A stretch of 19,748 nucleotides of DNA from Croceibacterium_A sp965977975 (lineage in GTDB: Bacteria; Pseudomonadota; Alphaproteobacteria; Sphingomonadales; Sphingomonadaceae). Where the stretch lies: NCBI GenBank assembly GCA_965977975.1, contig CBHCZH010000057.1, positions 1 through 19,748 of the forward strand, read 5' to 3'. The notes below the pieces were generated by a model. The model was not told the origin of the DNA and did not search any database. It saw nothing but the letters and a program-made list of their open reading frames with translations. The position numbers and the translations under genes are program-made. Position 1 is the stretch's first letter, and the number at the start of each line of letters is the position of its first letter. Shown here one piece after another: positions 6,990 through 15,365 of the stretch.

Positions 6990-7934
6990 CTATTCCGAGG
7001 AGCCCGCCCGCCGCAAGCGGTCGTTGATCGCGGCGCCGATTCCTTCGTTGGGGACCGGGGCGACCGCAATGCGCGACCTGGTGGATGCAGCCGCGTCATG
7101 GAGACACGAGTAAAGCCGCGTCGCGGCCAGCGCGAGATCGCCTTCTTCGGATAGCGAGCAATCGCCGGGCACCGGGCCGAACCCGATCAAGAATTCGTCG
7201 TCCGCCGCCTCGCGCACCTCGAGCCGCACCGGCTTGCCGGGGGAATAATGCCGCGCCAGTTGGCCCGGCGCCTCGATTCCGGCATCGCGGAGCTCAGCAG
7301 GCGGTCCGAGGAGGCTGACCAACTCTTCCTCCGTAATCGGCCCCGGGCGCAGCAACTGCCAGTTGCCGTTGTCGCGCAGGGCCACGATGGTCGATTCGAC
7401 GCCACGAAGGCAGGGTCCGCCATCGAGGATCGCGGTGACCTCGCTGCCCAGCGATTGTGCCACATGCTCCGGCGCGGTCGGGCTGACCCCGCCGCTGCGG
7501 TTGGCCGAAGGCGCCGCCAGCGGCAGCGCGACCGTCTCGAGCAGGCGCCGCATCGCGGGGTGGTCGGGCATGCGCAGCGCGATCGTCGGCAGGCCGGCGG
7601 TAACGGCCGGCATGATCGGGCCTTCCTTCGCCGGCAGCACGAGCGTCAAAGGTCCCGGCCAGTACCGCGCTGCGAGCATCTCCGCGCGCGCATCGAGCCG
7701 CGCCAGCTCGCGTGCCATCGCCAGCGACGCGACATGCACGATCAGCGGGTTGAAATCCGGCCGGCCTTTGGCGCGGAAGATTCCGGCGACGGCCGCTTCG
7801 CTATCGGCGCGCGCTGCAAGGCCGTACACCGTCTCGGTCGGCACGGCGACCAGCGCGCCGGCGCGCAGCAGCTCGGCCGCGCGCGCGATCCCGCCCGCGT
7901 CCGCGTCCAGCCATTCGAGTGCCTTGCCGCTCAT
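6990..7934 (-). CDS. sua5: L-threonylcarbamoyladenylate synthase (Sua5 type)
   Basis: This 314-aa cytoplasmic enzyme makes threonylcarbamoyl-AMP from threonine, bicarbonate and ATP, the first step of t6A37 modification of ANN-decoding tRNAs. The N-terminal YrdC domain (residues about 10-200) shows VPTETVYGLA, the substrate-binding KGR (56-58) and SAN (143-145), and DGG...GVESTIV. The linker contains the Sua5-specific HYSP motif (229-232). A C-terminal Sua5 domain (about 235-314) makes this the long, two-domain form rather than the short TsaC. The gene is convergent with the lipoprotein gene and divergent from the DUF815 gene. Only 26 bp separate the two divergent starts, so the promoters must be compact or overlapping. 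Confidence 0.95.
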   Translation of the reverse strand: MSGKALEWLDADAGGIARAAELLRAGALVAVPTETVYGLAARADSEAAVAGIFRAKGRPDFNPLIVHVASLAMARELARLDARAEMLAARYWPGPLTLVLPAKEGPIMPAVTAGLPTIALRMPDHPAMRRLLETVALPLAAPSANRSGGVSPTAPEHVAQSLGSEVTAILDGGPCLRGVESTIVALRDNGNWQLLRPGPITEEELVSLLGPPAELRDAGIEAPGQLARHYSPGKPVRLEVREAADDEFLIGFGPVPGDCSLSEEGDLALAATRLYSCLHDAAASTRSRIAVAPVPNEGIGAAINDRLRRAGSSE

Positions 7935-7960
7935 CGCGCGGCCCTATAGGCGAGCAGGTC

Positions 7961-8731
7961 ATGAAAGACCAAGCCGACGACTGGCAAGCCGCGCCCGCCT
8001 ATGTCTGGGACCGCGCGGCGGGGCGTCCCGTGCCGCGAATCGACGCGCCACGGCTCGAGCTGCTGCGCGGAATCGACCAGCAGAAGACAGCCGCTGCCGA
8101 AAACGTCCTGCGTCTCGCGCGCGGGCACGCAGCGCACGACATGCTGCTGTGGGGCGCGCGGGGGATGGGCAAGTCGGCGCTCGTCCGCTCGGCGGTGCTC
8201 GCCGCACAGCAGGCCGAGCCCGGCAAGATCGCGCTCGTCCAGGTTGCGACCGACGCAGTGGCGTCGCTATCCGCGCTATTCGCCGCGCTCGCCCCGCTCG
8301 AGCGCCGCTTCGTGGTGTTCGTCGACGATCTCGGCTTCGCCCCCGGCGACGCGATGGGGCCGCGCCATTTGCGCTCGTGGCTCGACGGCGGAGTGGAAGC
8401 CCGGCCAGGCAACGTCCGCCTGGCGGTGACCTCGAACCGCCGCGCGATCCTCGCGCGCACGGCCGGCGAACAGGACGATCCGCTCAATCCGCGCGACGCG
8501 CTGGACGACCAGCTCGCGCTCGCCGACCGATTCGGACTCTCGCTCGGTTTCCACGCTTGCTCGCAGGACGAATACCTCGCGATCGTGCGCGGCTATGCCG
8601 ACGAACACGGTCTGGCTTGGAGCGAGGCCGAGGCTCTCGAATGGGCCAAGCGTCGCGGCGCCCGCTCGGGCCGCGTCGCCTGGCATTTCATCACCGAGCT
8701 CGCGGGGCGCGCCGGGCAATCTTTGGATTGA
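7961..8731 (+). CDS. DUF815 family P-loop ATPase
   Basis: The product is 256 aa. It has an AAA-like P-loop ATPase core with Walker A GARGMGKS (residues 65-72), Walker B FVVFVDD (117-123), the arginine-containing segment AVTSNRRAIL, and a C-terminal SGRVAWHFITEL. This arrangement is typical of DUF815 proteins (COG2607), predicted ATPases with no assigned substrate. The open frame extends 14 codons upstream into the divergent Sua5 gene. ATG 7961 (MKDQADDW) is preferred since it lies outside that gene, although its ribosome binding site is weak. The stop is 3 nt from the stop of the convergent dehydrogenase gene. The molecular role is not known. Confidence 0.88.
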   Translation: MKDQADDWQAAPAYVWDRAAGRPVPRIDAPRLELLRGIDQQKTAAAENVLRLARGHAAHDMLLWGARGMGKSALVRSAVLAAQQAEPGKIALVQVATDAVASLSALFAALAPLERRFVVFVDDLGFAPGDAMGPRHLRSWLDGGVEARPGNVRLAVTSNRRAILARTAGEQDDPLNPRDALDDQLALADRFGLSLGFHACSQDEYLAIVRGYADEHGLAWSEAEALEWAKRRGARSGRVAWHFITELAGRAGQSLD

Positions 8732-8734
8732 ACG

Positions 8735-10207
8735 TCAAAGCTGCCCCGGCGCCATTCCTGCCGGCGTTTCCTCGAACGCCCGCCTGGGATCGCTGGTCAG
8801 CTCGCGCTGCGGCGGCATGCGCTCACCGCGAAGCCGCACTTGCCGACCGGCCGGCCGAGCGCCGGGTGCGGTGACGCGCCAGATGATACTGGCGGTATCG
8901 TCGCTGACCAGGAGCGCGCCGGTCCTGTCCCAGGCGACCCAGGTCGGGCGCCCGTGCGTCTGGCCCTCGCCGGCAAGGAAGCTGCCGAGCACCTTGAGCG
9001 GCTTGCCTTGCGGATTGCCGCGCGCGTCGAAGCGTACGAACACCACGTCGTAGCCTGCGGGCGGCTTGCGGTTCCACGAACCGTGCCGGGCAATGAACGC
9101 CCCGCGCCCGAAGGCTTCTCCCATCGTCGAACCCTCGCGGGTGAAGGCCAGCCCGAGCGCGGCGACGTGCGGCCCGAGCGCGAACTCGGGCGTACGGCTG
9201 TATTGAGTGAGGAAATTGGGCATCGGCGACACTTCGCGCTCGACCCGGTCATCGATGTTCTCGCCCCAGTAGAGCCATGGCCACCCATAAGTGACGCCCA
9301 CGGGCACGTTGGTCAGGTAATCGGGCACGAGGTCGCTGCCGAGCATGTCGCGCTCGTTGACCGTGGTCCACAGCTCGCCGCTCCACGGATTCCAGGCCAG
9401 CCCGTTGGGGTTGCGCAGCCCGCTTCCGAAGATCCGCGATTCGCCGGTTTCGAGATCGAGTTCGTGGATCGCGGCGCGGCCTTCTTCGGCGTCCATCCCG
9501 CTTTCGCCGTAGTTCGAAGCCGAACCGACCGCGACGTAGAGCCTGGTGCCGTCCTCGTTAAGCAGCAGGTTGCGCATCCAGTGGTTGCCGGCCGGCGGCA
9601 GGTCCATCAGCTTGCGCGGCGTTCCGGTCAGCGAAGTGGCGCCGTCCTCGTAGTCGAAGGCCAGCACCGCGTCGTGGTTGGCGACGTAGAGAGTCCCGTC
9701 GTGCCAGGCGATGCCGGAGGGCGAAGCGAGATCGTCGCGCAGCACATGGCGCGCTTCGGCAGTCCCGTCGCCGTCGGCGTCGCGCAGCAGCACGAGCCGG
9801 TTCGGTGACGGCACGGCGGCGCCGGCGCGGCGGAACAGGAAACCGGCGACGAAGTTGGTGATCCCGCCGCCCGCGATCGGCCGTTCGGGGGCATTGGTTT
9901 CGGCGACCAGGATGTCGCCGCCCGGCATCGCATAGATCACGCGCGGATGCTCGAGCCCTTCGGCAAAACGGTTGACCGCGAGGCCCTCGGCCGCGTCGGG
10001 CGCGGCGCCGTCGGGCCAGCCGATCGGCTCCGCGACCTCGACCGTCGGGATTGTCTGCTCGTCGGGTTCGGCAAGCAGCGGATCGGTGCCGGTCACCTGC
10101 GCCAGGCTGTATTCGGCCGGCGAGCCACGCAGCACCCACCAACCGGCGACGACAAGGATGAGGACTATGACCAGGAGGCCGATGGCGATCTTCTTGAGGA
10201 TGCGCAT
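8735..10207 (-). CDS. PQQ-dependent sugar dehydrogenase / sorbosone dehydrogenase-like protein, membrane-anchored
   Basis: The product is 490 aa. An N-terminal membrane anchor (about residues 6-26, KIAIGLLVIVLILVVAG) is followed by a six-bladed propeller of the glucose/sorbosone dehydrogenase (GSDH) type. Segments seen include GLEHPRVIYAMPGGDILVAE, GIAWHDGTLYVANHD, GSGLRNPNGLAWNPWSGELW, NVPVGVTYGWPWLYWG, ARHGSWNRKPPAGYDVVFV and PTWVAWDRTGALLVSDD. Family members oxidise aldoses or aldehydes in the periplasm with PQQ. The substrate cannot be deduced, and no PQQ synthesis genes are in the window. ATG 10207 (MRILKK) places the start just before the anchor. ATG 10225 is an in-frame alternative; neither has a good ribosome binding site. 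The gene is divergent from msrC. Confidence 0.88.
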   Translation of the reverse strand: MRILKKIAIGLLVIVLILVVAGWWVLRGSPAEYSLAQVTGTDPLLAEPDEQTIPTVEVAEPIGWPDGAAPDAAEGLAVNRFAEGLEHPRVIYAMPGGDILVAETNAPERPIAGGGITNFVAGFLFRRAGAAVPSPNRLVLLRDADGDGTAEARHVLRDDLASPSGIAWHDGTLYVANHDAVLAFDYEDGATSLTGTPRKLMDLPPAGNHWMRNLLLNEDGTRLYVAVGSASNYGESGMDAEEGRAAIHELDLETGESRIFGSGLRNPNGLAWNPWSGELWTTVNERDMLGSDLVPDYLTNVPVGVTYGWPWLYWGENIDDRVEREVSPMPNFLTQYSRTPEFALGPHVAALGLAFTREGSTMGEAFGRGAFIARHGSWNRKPPAGYDVVFVRFDARGNPQGKPLKVLGSFLAGEGQTHGRPTWVAWDRTGALLVSDDTASIIWRVTAPGARPAGRQVRLRGERMPPQRELTSDPRRAFEETPAGMAPGQL

Positions 10208-10269
10208 CGGCGCTGGATAGGCCAAGGCCCGCTTTGCGGCAACGAATTCCAGGGCTAGGGCGCTACCGC

Positions 10270-10752
10270 ATGTACGCCTTTTCCGCCGACCCCGCGTTGC
10301 CCAAGCCCGAGCTGTACCGGGAGTTGCTGAGCGCGGCGGATGCCTTGACGTCGGGCGAGCCCGATGCGGTCGCCAATATGGCCAACCTTGCCGCGCTGAT
10401 CCGCGAGTTGGTGCCGGATCTCAATTGGGCGGGTTTTTATCGCCGCATCGGCGACGAGCTCGTGCTCGGTCCGTTCTCGGGCAAGCCCGCTTGCATCCGC
10501 ATCGCGCTCGGCCAGGGTGTGTGCGGCACGGCGGCCGCCGTGCGGACGAGCCAGCGGGTCGACGACGTCCACGCTTTTGCGGGCCATATCGCCTGCGATC
10601 CGGACAGCCGCTCCGAGCTCGTCGTCCCGGTGCTGCGCGAAGACGAGGTCATCGCCGTCATCGATCTCGACAGCCCGCATCCGGGCCGGTTCGACGCGGA
10701 AGACCAGACGGGGATCGAGGCGCTCGCTGCGCTCGTCGCAGGCCGGATTTGA
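10270..10752 (+). CDS. msrC: Free methionine-(R)-sulfoxide reductase (GAF domain)
   Basis: This 160-aa cytoplasmic single-GAF-domain enzyme reduces free L-methionine-(R)-sulfoxide, a repair reaction in oxidative stress. The sequence shows LNWAGFYRR, LVLGPFSGKPACIRIALGQG, VCGTAA, and SRSELVVPV...VIAVIDLDSP. The three cysteines C75, C85 and C109 are spaced 10 and 24 residues apart, the same as C84/C94/C118 of E. coli fRMsr. The catalytic and resolving cysteines are therefore all present. ATG 10270 begins where the family begins; an upstream in-frame TTG at 10234 is unlikely. Only 62 bp separate it from the divergent dehydrogenase start, so both promoters lie in a short shared region in which no clear -35/-10 was seen. 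Confidence 0.93.
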   Translation: MYAFSADPALPKPELYRELLSAADALTSGEPDAVANMANLAALIRELVPDLNWAGFYRRIGDELVLGPFSGKPACIRIALGQGVCGTAAAVRTSQRVDDVHAFAGHIACDPDSRSELVVPVLREDEVIAVIDLDSPHPGRFDAEDQTGIEALAALVAGRI

Positions 10753-10871
10753 GCGACCCGTTTCGGGACACGGCGCGCAGCAGGCTTGGGAATTCGGCGC
10801 CACGCGATAGTCAAGACTGGGTTAACGCGCGCGCGGCCGCGTTTCCGTTCGCGCTCAAGGGGAATTCGCCA

Positions 10872-11633
10872 ATGACGATCCGCTCCGCTTCGTTGCTCGC
10901 CGCCGTCGCGCTTGCCGCGATGGCCGCTCCCGCGTTCGCCCAGGACGGCTACGATCCCGGTCCGCCACCGCCCCTGCCCACCTGGGAAGAAGAGTGGGAG
11001 GAGCATGCGGAGGGCGATTACGCCGAGGACGAGGACGCCTGGGAGGACCACGGCGACCTTTACGGCGACCGCGTCGATCATCCCGGCATGCCGGCACACC
11101 GATCGGGACCGGCGATGGGCTATCCGCCGGAGCAGCGCGCCGCCTGGCTCGAACAATGCCGCGCGACCTATTACGACGAGAGCGGACGTCGCCACGGCCA
11201 GGTCATCGGCGGCCTGCTCGGCGCGGTGGCCGGCGGAGTCGCCGGCAGCGAGATTGCCGAGGGGGATGACAATCTCGGCGGCACGCTGATCGGTGCCGGC
11301 GCCGGCGGGCTCGCTGGGGCGGCCATCGGCGGCGCGATCGGTGCGGACGCCGACCGTGACCGGATCGACGAGTGCGAAGCCTACCTGCTGCGCTACGAGC
11401 ACGGCTTGCGGGGCTACGGTCCGAGCCCCCACTACGGCCATGGCCCCGGAGCCTATGGCTATCACTATCCCTACCCGTATCCGGTGATGTGGGTAAAGGT
11501 CCCGATCGTCACCGAGCGCCGCGATTGCGGCTGCGAGACCGTGGTCGAGGAATGGGTCGAGGAAGAGCCGGCACCGCCGCGCATCCGCCGGGTCGCGCCG
11601 CCGCGCGGCAAGCGGGTCCGGATCAGCAAGTAG
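10872..11633 (+). CDS. Exported glycine-zipper protein
   Basis: The product is 253 aa. AAGGGGA (10857-10863) lies 8 nt before ATG 10872. A signal peptide is clear (residues 1-23, cleaved after AFA). Next comes an extremely acidic, Trp-rich stretch (residues about 37-65, WEEEWEEHAEGDYAEDED onward). Two glycine-zipper segments follow, at about 109-127 (GQVIGGLLGAVAGGVAGSE) and 136-157 (LGGTLIGAGAGGLAGAAIGG), of the kind found in 2TM glycine-zipper (Rick_17kDa/OmpA-like) proteins. A His/Tyr/Pro/Gly region (about 183-205), a CGC motif (C219, C221), an acidic patch and a basic C-terminus complete it. An envelope location is likely. No specific function can be given. It is convergent with the usher gene (4-nt gap). 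Confidence 0.85.
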   Translation: MTIRSASLLAAVALAAMAAPAFAQDGYDPGPPPPLPTWEEEWEEHAEGDYAEDEDAWEDHGDLYGDRVDHPGMPAHRSGPAMGYPPEQRAAWLEQCRATYYDESGRRHGQVIGGLLGAVAGGVAGSEIAEGDDNLGGTLIGAGAGGLAGAAIGGAIGADADRDRIDECEAYLLRYEHGLRGYGPSPHYGHGPGAYGYHYPYPYPVMWVKVPIVTERRDCGCETVVEEWVEEEPAPPRIRRVAPPRGKRVRISK

Positions 11634-11637
11634 CTTC

Positions 11638-13770
11638 TCAGGGGGACGGCGTAAGCGACGATCCGGACGGCGGCGCGGTCGCCTGCGCGACCGTGGTCGC
11701 CGCGCGCAGCCTGATCGTGCCGAGCCGGTCGACCGTCTTCTCGGGCCCGAGCTCGACCTGAGTAGCGAGATCGGGCGCGACGCCGAGCGCGGCCTGGGTG
11801 TCGGGCGCCAGTTGCAGCCGGTACCGGCCGTAGACCACGCGATCGAAAAGGAAAAACCCGTCGTATTCGGTCATCGCGCGGGCCACGACTTGCCCCGAGC
11901 CGTCAACCAGCTCGAGTCCGGCGCCCGCGAGCGGAGTGCCTTCGGGCCCGTTGAGTATGCCCTCGACTTCGCCGGTCGGCGCCACGGCGAGCTCGACCAC
12001 TGCCGCCACGCCCGGCCTTGGCGTGACCACCACCCCTCGGCCACGCGGCGTCAGGAACGGATCGGGCAGAGTCGATTCGTCGATCGACAGCAGGACTTTC
12101 TCGTACGGCTGCAGGCCTTCGACAAACGTGTGCCCGTGTTCGTCCGTAGGCTCGCCCGTACCGCCGCGGCCGGCGGTGACTCTGACTTCCGGCAAAGCCT
12201 CCTCGCCCGACGAGCGCCGGCCATCACCGTTCTCGTCGAGGTAGACCGCAACCGCGGCGTGACCGCGCTGGGCGAGCTTCTCGCTCGACATACGCCAACC
12301 GCCGCCGAGCGGATCGGGACCGAAGCTGAAGCTGACCCCCAGGCTCGCGCCCACCCCTCCATCGGTGTCGGCCTGCGCGCCGGCACGCACCGCGATCTGG
12401 CGGAAATGGCGGACATAGGCGAGATCGAACTCGGTCCGACCGCGCCACTGGCTATGCTCGACCTCGAGCCGCAAGTCCGACCGATCGCTCAGCGCGCGCT
12501 CAAGTGTCAGGTTGGCCGTGTCGAAGCCCTTGCGAGGGCCGGTGAGGCGGTACGACGCTTCGCCGCGGGCAGTCAGCCCGAGGAAGCGGGTATTGGCGAG
12601 CATGCCCACGCGAGTGCCGTCCTCGGGATCGACGATACCCTCGGTGTCGCGATAGTGCACGAACCCGGTCAGTGACAATCGCGGAAGGAGCAGCGACGCT
12701 CGCCCTAACAATTCGTTAACTTCCCGGCCGTTGCGCTGGGTCGTGCGGCGGAAACCGGCCGATAGCGACAGCGGCCTGCGGCCGAGATCCACGAGAGTGT
12801 CGACCGTCACGCTGTGCGCGCTCTTCTCATTTTCGCCGACCAGGCCGCTGGTGAAGCCGCCATCGACGAAGAAGCTCTGCGCCTGGACGTTTATCTTTCC
12901 GAATTGTCCAAGTAAATCAGCACGATAGGCACGCCCACGGCCGAATTCCTGGGCCGCGCTCAGGTTGAGCAACATGGATCCCAGCGACCGCTGCAGGTTC
13001 AGCTCGGCATAGTCGCGGCGTCGGCGATCGATGAACAGCGAATGCGCGTTCGCCCCGATCACCGTGCGGCGATCGAGGCCGTATTGCATTCCTGCAGCAA
13101 ATTGCCAGCCGTCGTCGAAGCGGGCGCTCGGCGGGGGGCGTCCGAACGAAATCAGGTCGTGATTGCGTTCGATCACGCCGGCCCAGTATTCGATCTTGCC
13201 CGCCGCCAGAGTGCCGTGGCCGATCGGGATCGACTGGCTCTCCCGCCTGACCTGTCCTTGCGGCCCGTAGAGGACCACTTCGAGCTCGTTGGCGCCGAAC
13301 AGCAGGTTGACCTCGAACTCGTAACGTCCGTCGGGCGTGCTGCCCTGGAACGCCAGCAACTGCCCGTTGCGATACAGCTCTGCGTCCCATCCTAGCGGCA
13401 ACGTGCCGCGTAGCACGGTTTTGCCGAAGCGGTCCGACTGCTGAAGCGCGCGATTGCTCAGGAATACGCCGCGCCCGACGCCCGGCGCGCCGGCGAGGTT
13501 GCCCGAGAGCATGTCGACGTCGCCGGCGATCAGCTGCGTCGCGCGCAGCGGGCCGAGCATGCCGCCCTCGGGGTCCTTGCGATAGGCGCGCATCCGCAGG
13601 CTGTCGGGCACGCCGTGTTCGTCGGAGGCCAGCCGCACGTCGACGCTGGCTCGCGCGACTTCGCCGCTGGCGAATATCTCGTAGCGGGTGTTCAATCGGC
13701 CGCTGCGCGAGCCCGAGGCCGACCGGTAGTCGCTCTGGGCGACGACATCGACCGAAGGCAGGCGCCACAT
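11638..13770 (-). CDS. Usher 3' fragment: beta-barrel and C-terminal domains (710 aa)
   Basis: This is the open frame after the amber codon, counted from the first ATG (13770). It has no ribosome binding site and no signal peptide, so independent expression as an outer-membrane protein is unlikely. The sequence shows usher features: YRNGQLLAFQGSTPDGRYEF followed by ELEVVLYGPQGQVR (the conserved region between barrel strands), then a long run of alternating-residue amphipathic strands (SLSLSAGFRRTTQRNG, LSLTGFVHYRDTEG, ARGEASYRLTG). The C-terminus includes AVYLDENGDGRRSSGEEALPEVRV (SdrB-like) and VEGILNGPEGTPLAGAGLEL (carboxypeptidase regulatory-like fold). The identity as an usher also rests on the neighbouring chaperone and pilin genes. 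Confidence 0.72.
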   Translation of the reverse strand: MWRLPSVDVVAQSDYRSASGSRSGRLNTRYEIFASGEVARASVDVRLASDEHGVPDSLRMRAYRKDPEGGMLGPLRATQLIAGDVDMLSGNLAGAPGVGRGVFLSNRALQQSDRFGKTVLRGTLPLGWDAELYRNGQLLAFQGSTPDGRYEFEVNLLFGANELEVVLYGPQGQVRRESQSIPIGHGTLAAGKIEYWAGVIERNHDLISFGRPPPSARFDDGWQFAAGMQYGLDRRTVIGANAHSLFIDRRRRDYAELNLQRSLGSMLLNLSAAQEFGRGRAYRADLLGQFGKINVQAQSFFVDGGFTSGLVGENEKSAHSVTVDTLVDLGRRPLSLSAGFRRTTQRNGREVNELLGRASLLLPRLSLTGFVHYRDTEGIVDPEDGTRVGMLANTRFLGLTARGEASYRLTGPRKGFDTANLTLERALSDRSDLRLEVEHSQWRGRTEFDLAYVRHFRQIAVRAGAQADTDGGVGASLGVSFSFGPDPLGGGWRMSSEKLAQRGHAAVAVYLDENGDGRRSSGEEALPEVRVTAGRGGTGEPTDEHGHTFVEGLQPYEKVLLSIDESTLPDPFLTPRGRGVVVTPRPGVAAVVELAVAPTGEVEGILNGPEGTPLAGAGLELVDGSGQVVARAMTEYDGFFLFDRVVYGRYRLQLAPDTQAALGVAPDLATQVELGPEKTVDRLGTIRLRAATTVAQATAPPSGSSLTPSP

Positions 13771-13890
13771 CGCGTAGGGCTGCCGGGCCTGGGGATAGGC
13801 ACTGAGATCCTGAACGGAGCGTTCGGGTCGAAGTCGCGCGGCGCGACTTTGCCGTTCGATTGCCTCGATGAACGGTAGCGTCCGCTCGAT

Positions 13891-14364
13891 CTAGAGCAGC
13901 AGCGTGGAATAGCGCAAGTTCGCGGTCAACGTGACACCCATCCAGCCGCCGAGCGTTCGCGTGTCGACGCACCAGCCTTCCGGAGTATCATGGATTTCGC
14001 CGGGCTGAATCGCGCGGCTGTTGTTCACTATTTGTACCGTATTCGAATCGCGATCGAGAGTGAACTTTTGATCCTCCGCGAAGATCCAGCCGGTTGCGCG
14101 GCGCGACTTCTTGTCGAGCCGGATCGGCAAGTCGAGTGACTGAATGACGTCGGCGAGATCAACGCATACGCCGCCGGGCGTCTGGTAGCCGCGCAAATCG
14201 TTGGCGAGGCGGTAGCCTCTGACCTGAAGCTGGAGGAGGATCGCGTCTTCCTCGCTCGGTGTGTAGCCGCCGCTTTGGGCGGCCGCGGTTCCGCTCCCCA
14301 ACAGCGCAAAAGCCGCCGCGATTGCCGCGACGGCTCGTGAGCGCAAGGGGTGGAAGCCGGACAT
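13891..14364 (-). CDS. Usher 5' fragment: signal peptide and N-terminal domain (157 aa)
   Basis: This is the translatable piece before the amber codon. It has a signal peptide of about 29 residues (AVAAIAAAFALLGSGTAAA), then a domain with C67 and C132 (GGVCVDLADVIQSL ... EGWCVDTRTLGGWMGV) that could form a disulfide in the periplasm. It ends NLRYSTLLL at the TAG. In this usher type the region precedes the barrel and corresponds to the part that in classical ushers receives chaperone-pilin complexes. Expressed alone, it would be a soluble periplasmic protein. ATG 14364 lies 27 nt after the chaperone stop without a clear Shine-Dalgarno sequence. Confidence 0.7.
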   Translation of the reverse strand: MSGFHPLRSRAVAAIAAAFALLGSGTAAAQSGGYTPSEEDAILLQLQVRGYRLANDLRGYQTPGGVCVDLADVIQSLDLPIRLDKKSRRATGWIFAEDQKFTLDRDSNTVQIVNNSRAIQPGEIHDTPEGWCVDTRTLGGWMGVTLTANLRYSTLLL

Positions 14365-14391
14365 GGCGACGACCGGGGCCGGCGAGCCTCG

Positions 14392-15231
14392 TTACCGCAG
14401 GACCGTGTCGACGGCGGCGATAAGCGCACCGCCGTACTGCACCGGTTCGCGCAGCTCGACTCTGACGGGCCCGCGCATCATCGTCGCCTGATCGGGCGAT
14501 ACCACGAACGCCGAATGGCGGCTTTCGATCTCGGGATAGACGCCGATTCCGCGGGCGACGAACGCCGGGTCGTTTGCGCCTTGCGGATAGACGAGCAGGT
14601 CGCCGTACAGCGAAGCCTGGCCCGAGCGGGCAATGTCGACCGCAAAGACGGTGCCTTCCGCCGTTTCCTCGAGCTTCGGATTCGCCAGCGCGCCGGTGAC
14701 CTCGAGCTCGCCTTTGCGGACGATGATCGGCATCGTGATGCCGTAAACGGGGATGATGCTGATCGAGAGCCCTTGCGCCGGTTGGGTTTCGTCCGCCGGG
14801 GCGACCGGGCGAACCTTGGGCAGCGCGGCGAACGACATATGGACGCGATACTCGCCGTCCGGCAGTTCCGCGCCCGGCCGCGCGCTGATGCGGATCGCCT
14901 GCGGCTCTCCCGGCGGCAGGATGACCCGGCGGGGGGCGTAGCGGATCATTTCCAGCGCGGCCTTCTCGGTAAGGTTCGCGGCGCTTTCGTCGACGGGCTC
15001 GAGCTCGCCTTCGGGCGTCATGCGCCGCAGCTCCAGAGTCACCCGATAGGTAGCTTCTTCTTCGCCGATGTTGGACAGGATCACTTCGCCGCCCCGGCGC
15101 CCGTCGAGGACCAGGCGTGTCGGAGCGATCAGCAGATCGCCCTGGGCGCCCAGCGGGGCAGGCAGCGCAATCCCCAGTCCGAACATGGCAAGAAGAAGGC
15201 CGGCGAAGCGGCGCGGTCCGGCAGGCAGCAT
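14392..15231 (-). CDS. PapD-like fimbrial chaperone
   Basis: This 279-aa periplasmic protein has a signal peptide (about residues 1-29, ending APLGA) and an immunoglobulin-like first domain: LLIAPTRLVLDGRRGGEVIL, SNIGEEEATYRVTLELRRM, IRYAPRRVILPPGEPQAIRI, DGEYRVHMSF. The R-x-x-L...PG-x-x-Q-x-I/V-R-I arrangement is that of COG3121 pilus assembly chaperones, which cap pilins by donor-strand complementation and deliver them to the usher. A second Ig-like domain follows. GGGG lies just upstream of ATG 15231. The usher gene starts 27 nt after the stop (TAA at 14394-14392). An intrinsic terminator lies upstream, between this gene and the pilin gene, so expression relies on readthrough or on a separate promoter that I could not identify. 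Confidence 0.88.
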   Translation of the reverse strand: MLPAGPRRFAGLLLAMFGLGIALPAPLGAQGDLLIAPTRLVLDGRRGGEVILSNIGEEEATYRVTLELRRMTPEGELEPVDESAANLTEKAALEMIRYAPRRVILPPGEPQAIRISARPGAELPDGEYRVHMSFAALPKVRPVAPADETQPAQGLSISIIPVYGITMPIIVRKGELEVTGALANPKLEETAEGTVFAVDIARSGQASLYGDLLVYPQGANDPAFVARGIGVYPEIESRHSAFVVSPDQATMMRGPVRVELREPVQYGGALIAAVDTVLR

Positions 15232-15326
15232 GGTGTCCCCATCCCTAAGGCGAATTGCGTATCCGGCAGTTTCCCTACCAGAGCGCGGTTAATTCGCCGT
15301 AAACCAGGGGTCGGCCCGCCGGGCCC

Positions 15327-15365
15327 AAAGGGAAAGGGCCGCCCCGCGCGTGGCGGAGCGGCCCT
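15327..15365 (-). terminator. Intrinsic terminator between the pilin gene and the chaperone gene
   Basis: On the minus strand AGGGCCGC-T-CCGC pairs with GCGG-G-GCGGCCCT (15365-15353 with 15347-15335). The stem is 13 bp with one wobble and a 5-nt loop, followed by TTTCCCTTT. It lies 35 nt after the pilin stop and about 100 nt before the chaperone start. Confidence 0.85.

Larger units (their letters stand above)
11638..14364 (-). pseudogene. Fimbrial outer-membrane usher interrupted by an in-frame amber codon
   Basis: The frame from ATG 14364 to the stop at 11638 is 909 codons long and open except for one TAG at 13893-13891 (codon 158). No frame shift is involved: the 14364 and 13770 starts are in the same frame, and the 40 codons between the TAG and ATG 13770 read as sensible protein (LPFIEAIERQSRAARLRP). 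The intact product would have a signal peptide, an N-terminal periplasmic domain, a beta-barrel of about 550 residues and C-terminal carboxypeptidase-regulatory/SdrB-like domains. Ushers thread pilins through the outer membrane. The upstream neighbours are a PapD-like chaperone and a DUF4402 pilin. As written, the barrel cannot be exported unless the TAG is read through. A natural nonsense mutation, readthrough and a base-call error cannot be separated from one sequence. Confidence 0.8.

Noticed and set aside
7363..8874. 503-codon open frame on the plus strand overlapping the Sua5 and DUF815 genes
   Set aside because: It is a shadow in another frame, composed mostly of Arg/Ala/Ser. Both overlapped genes carry catalytic motifs.
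8840..9808. 322-codon open frame antisense to the dehydrogenase gene
   Set aside because: No domain or ribosome binding site is apparent, and the opposite strand encodes a recognisable beta-propeller enzyme.
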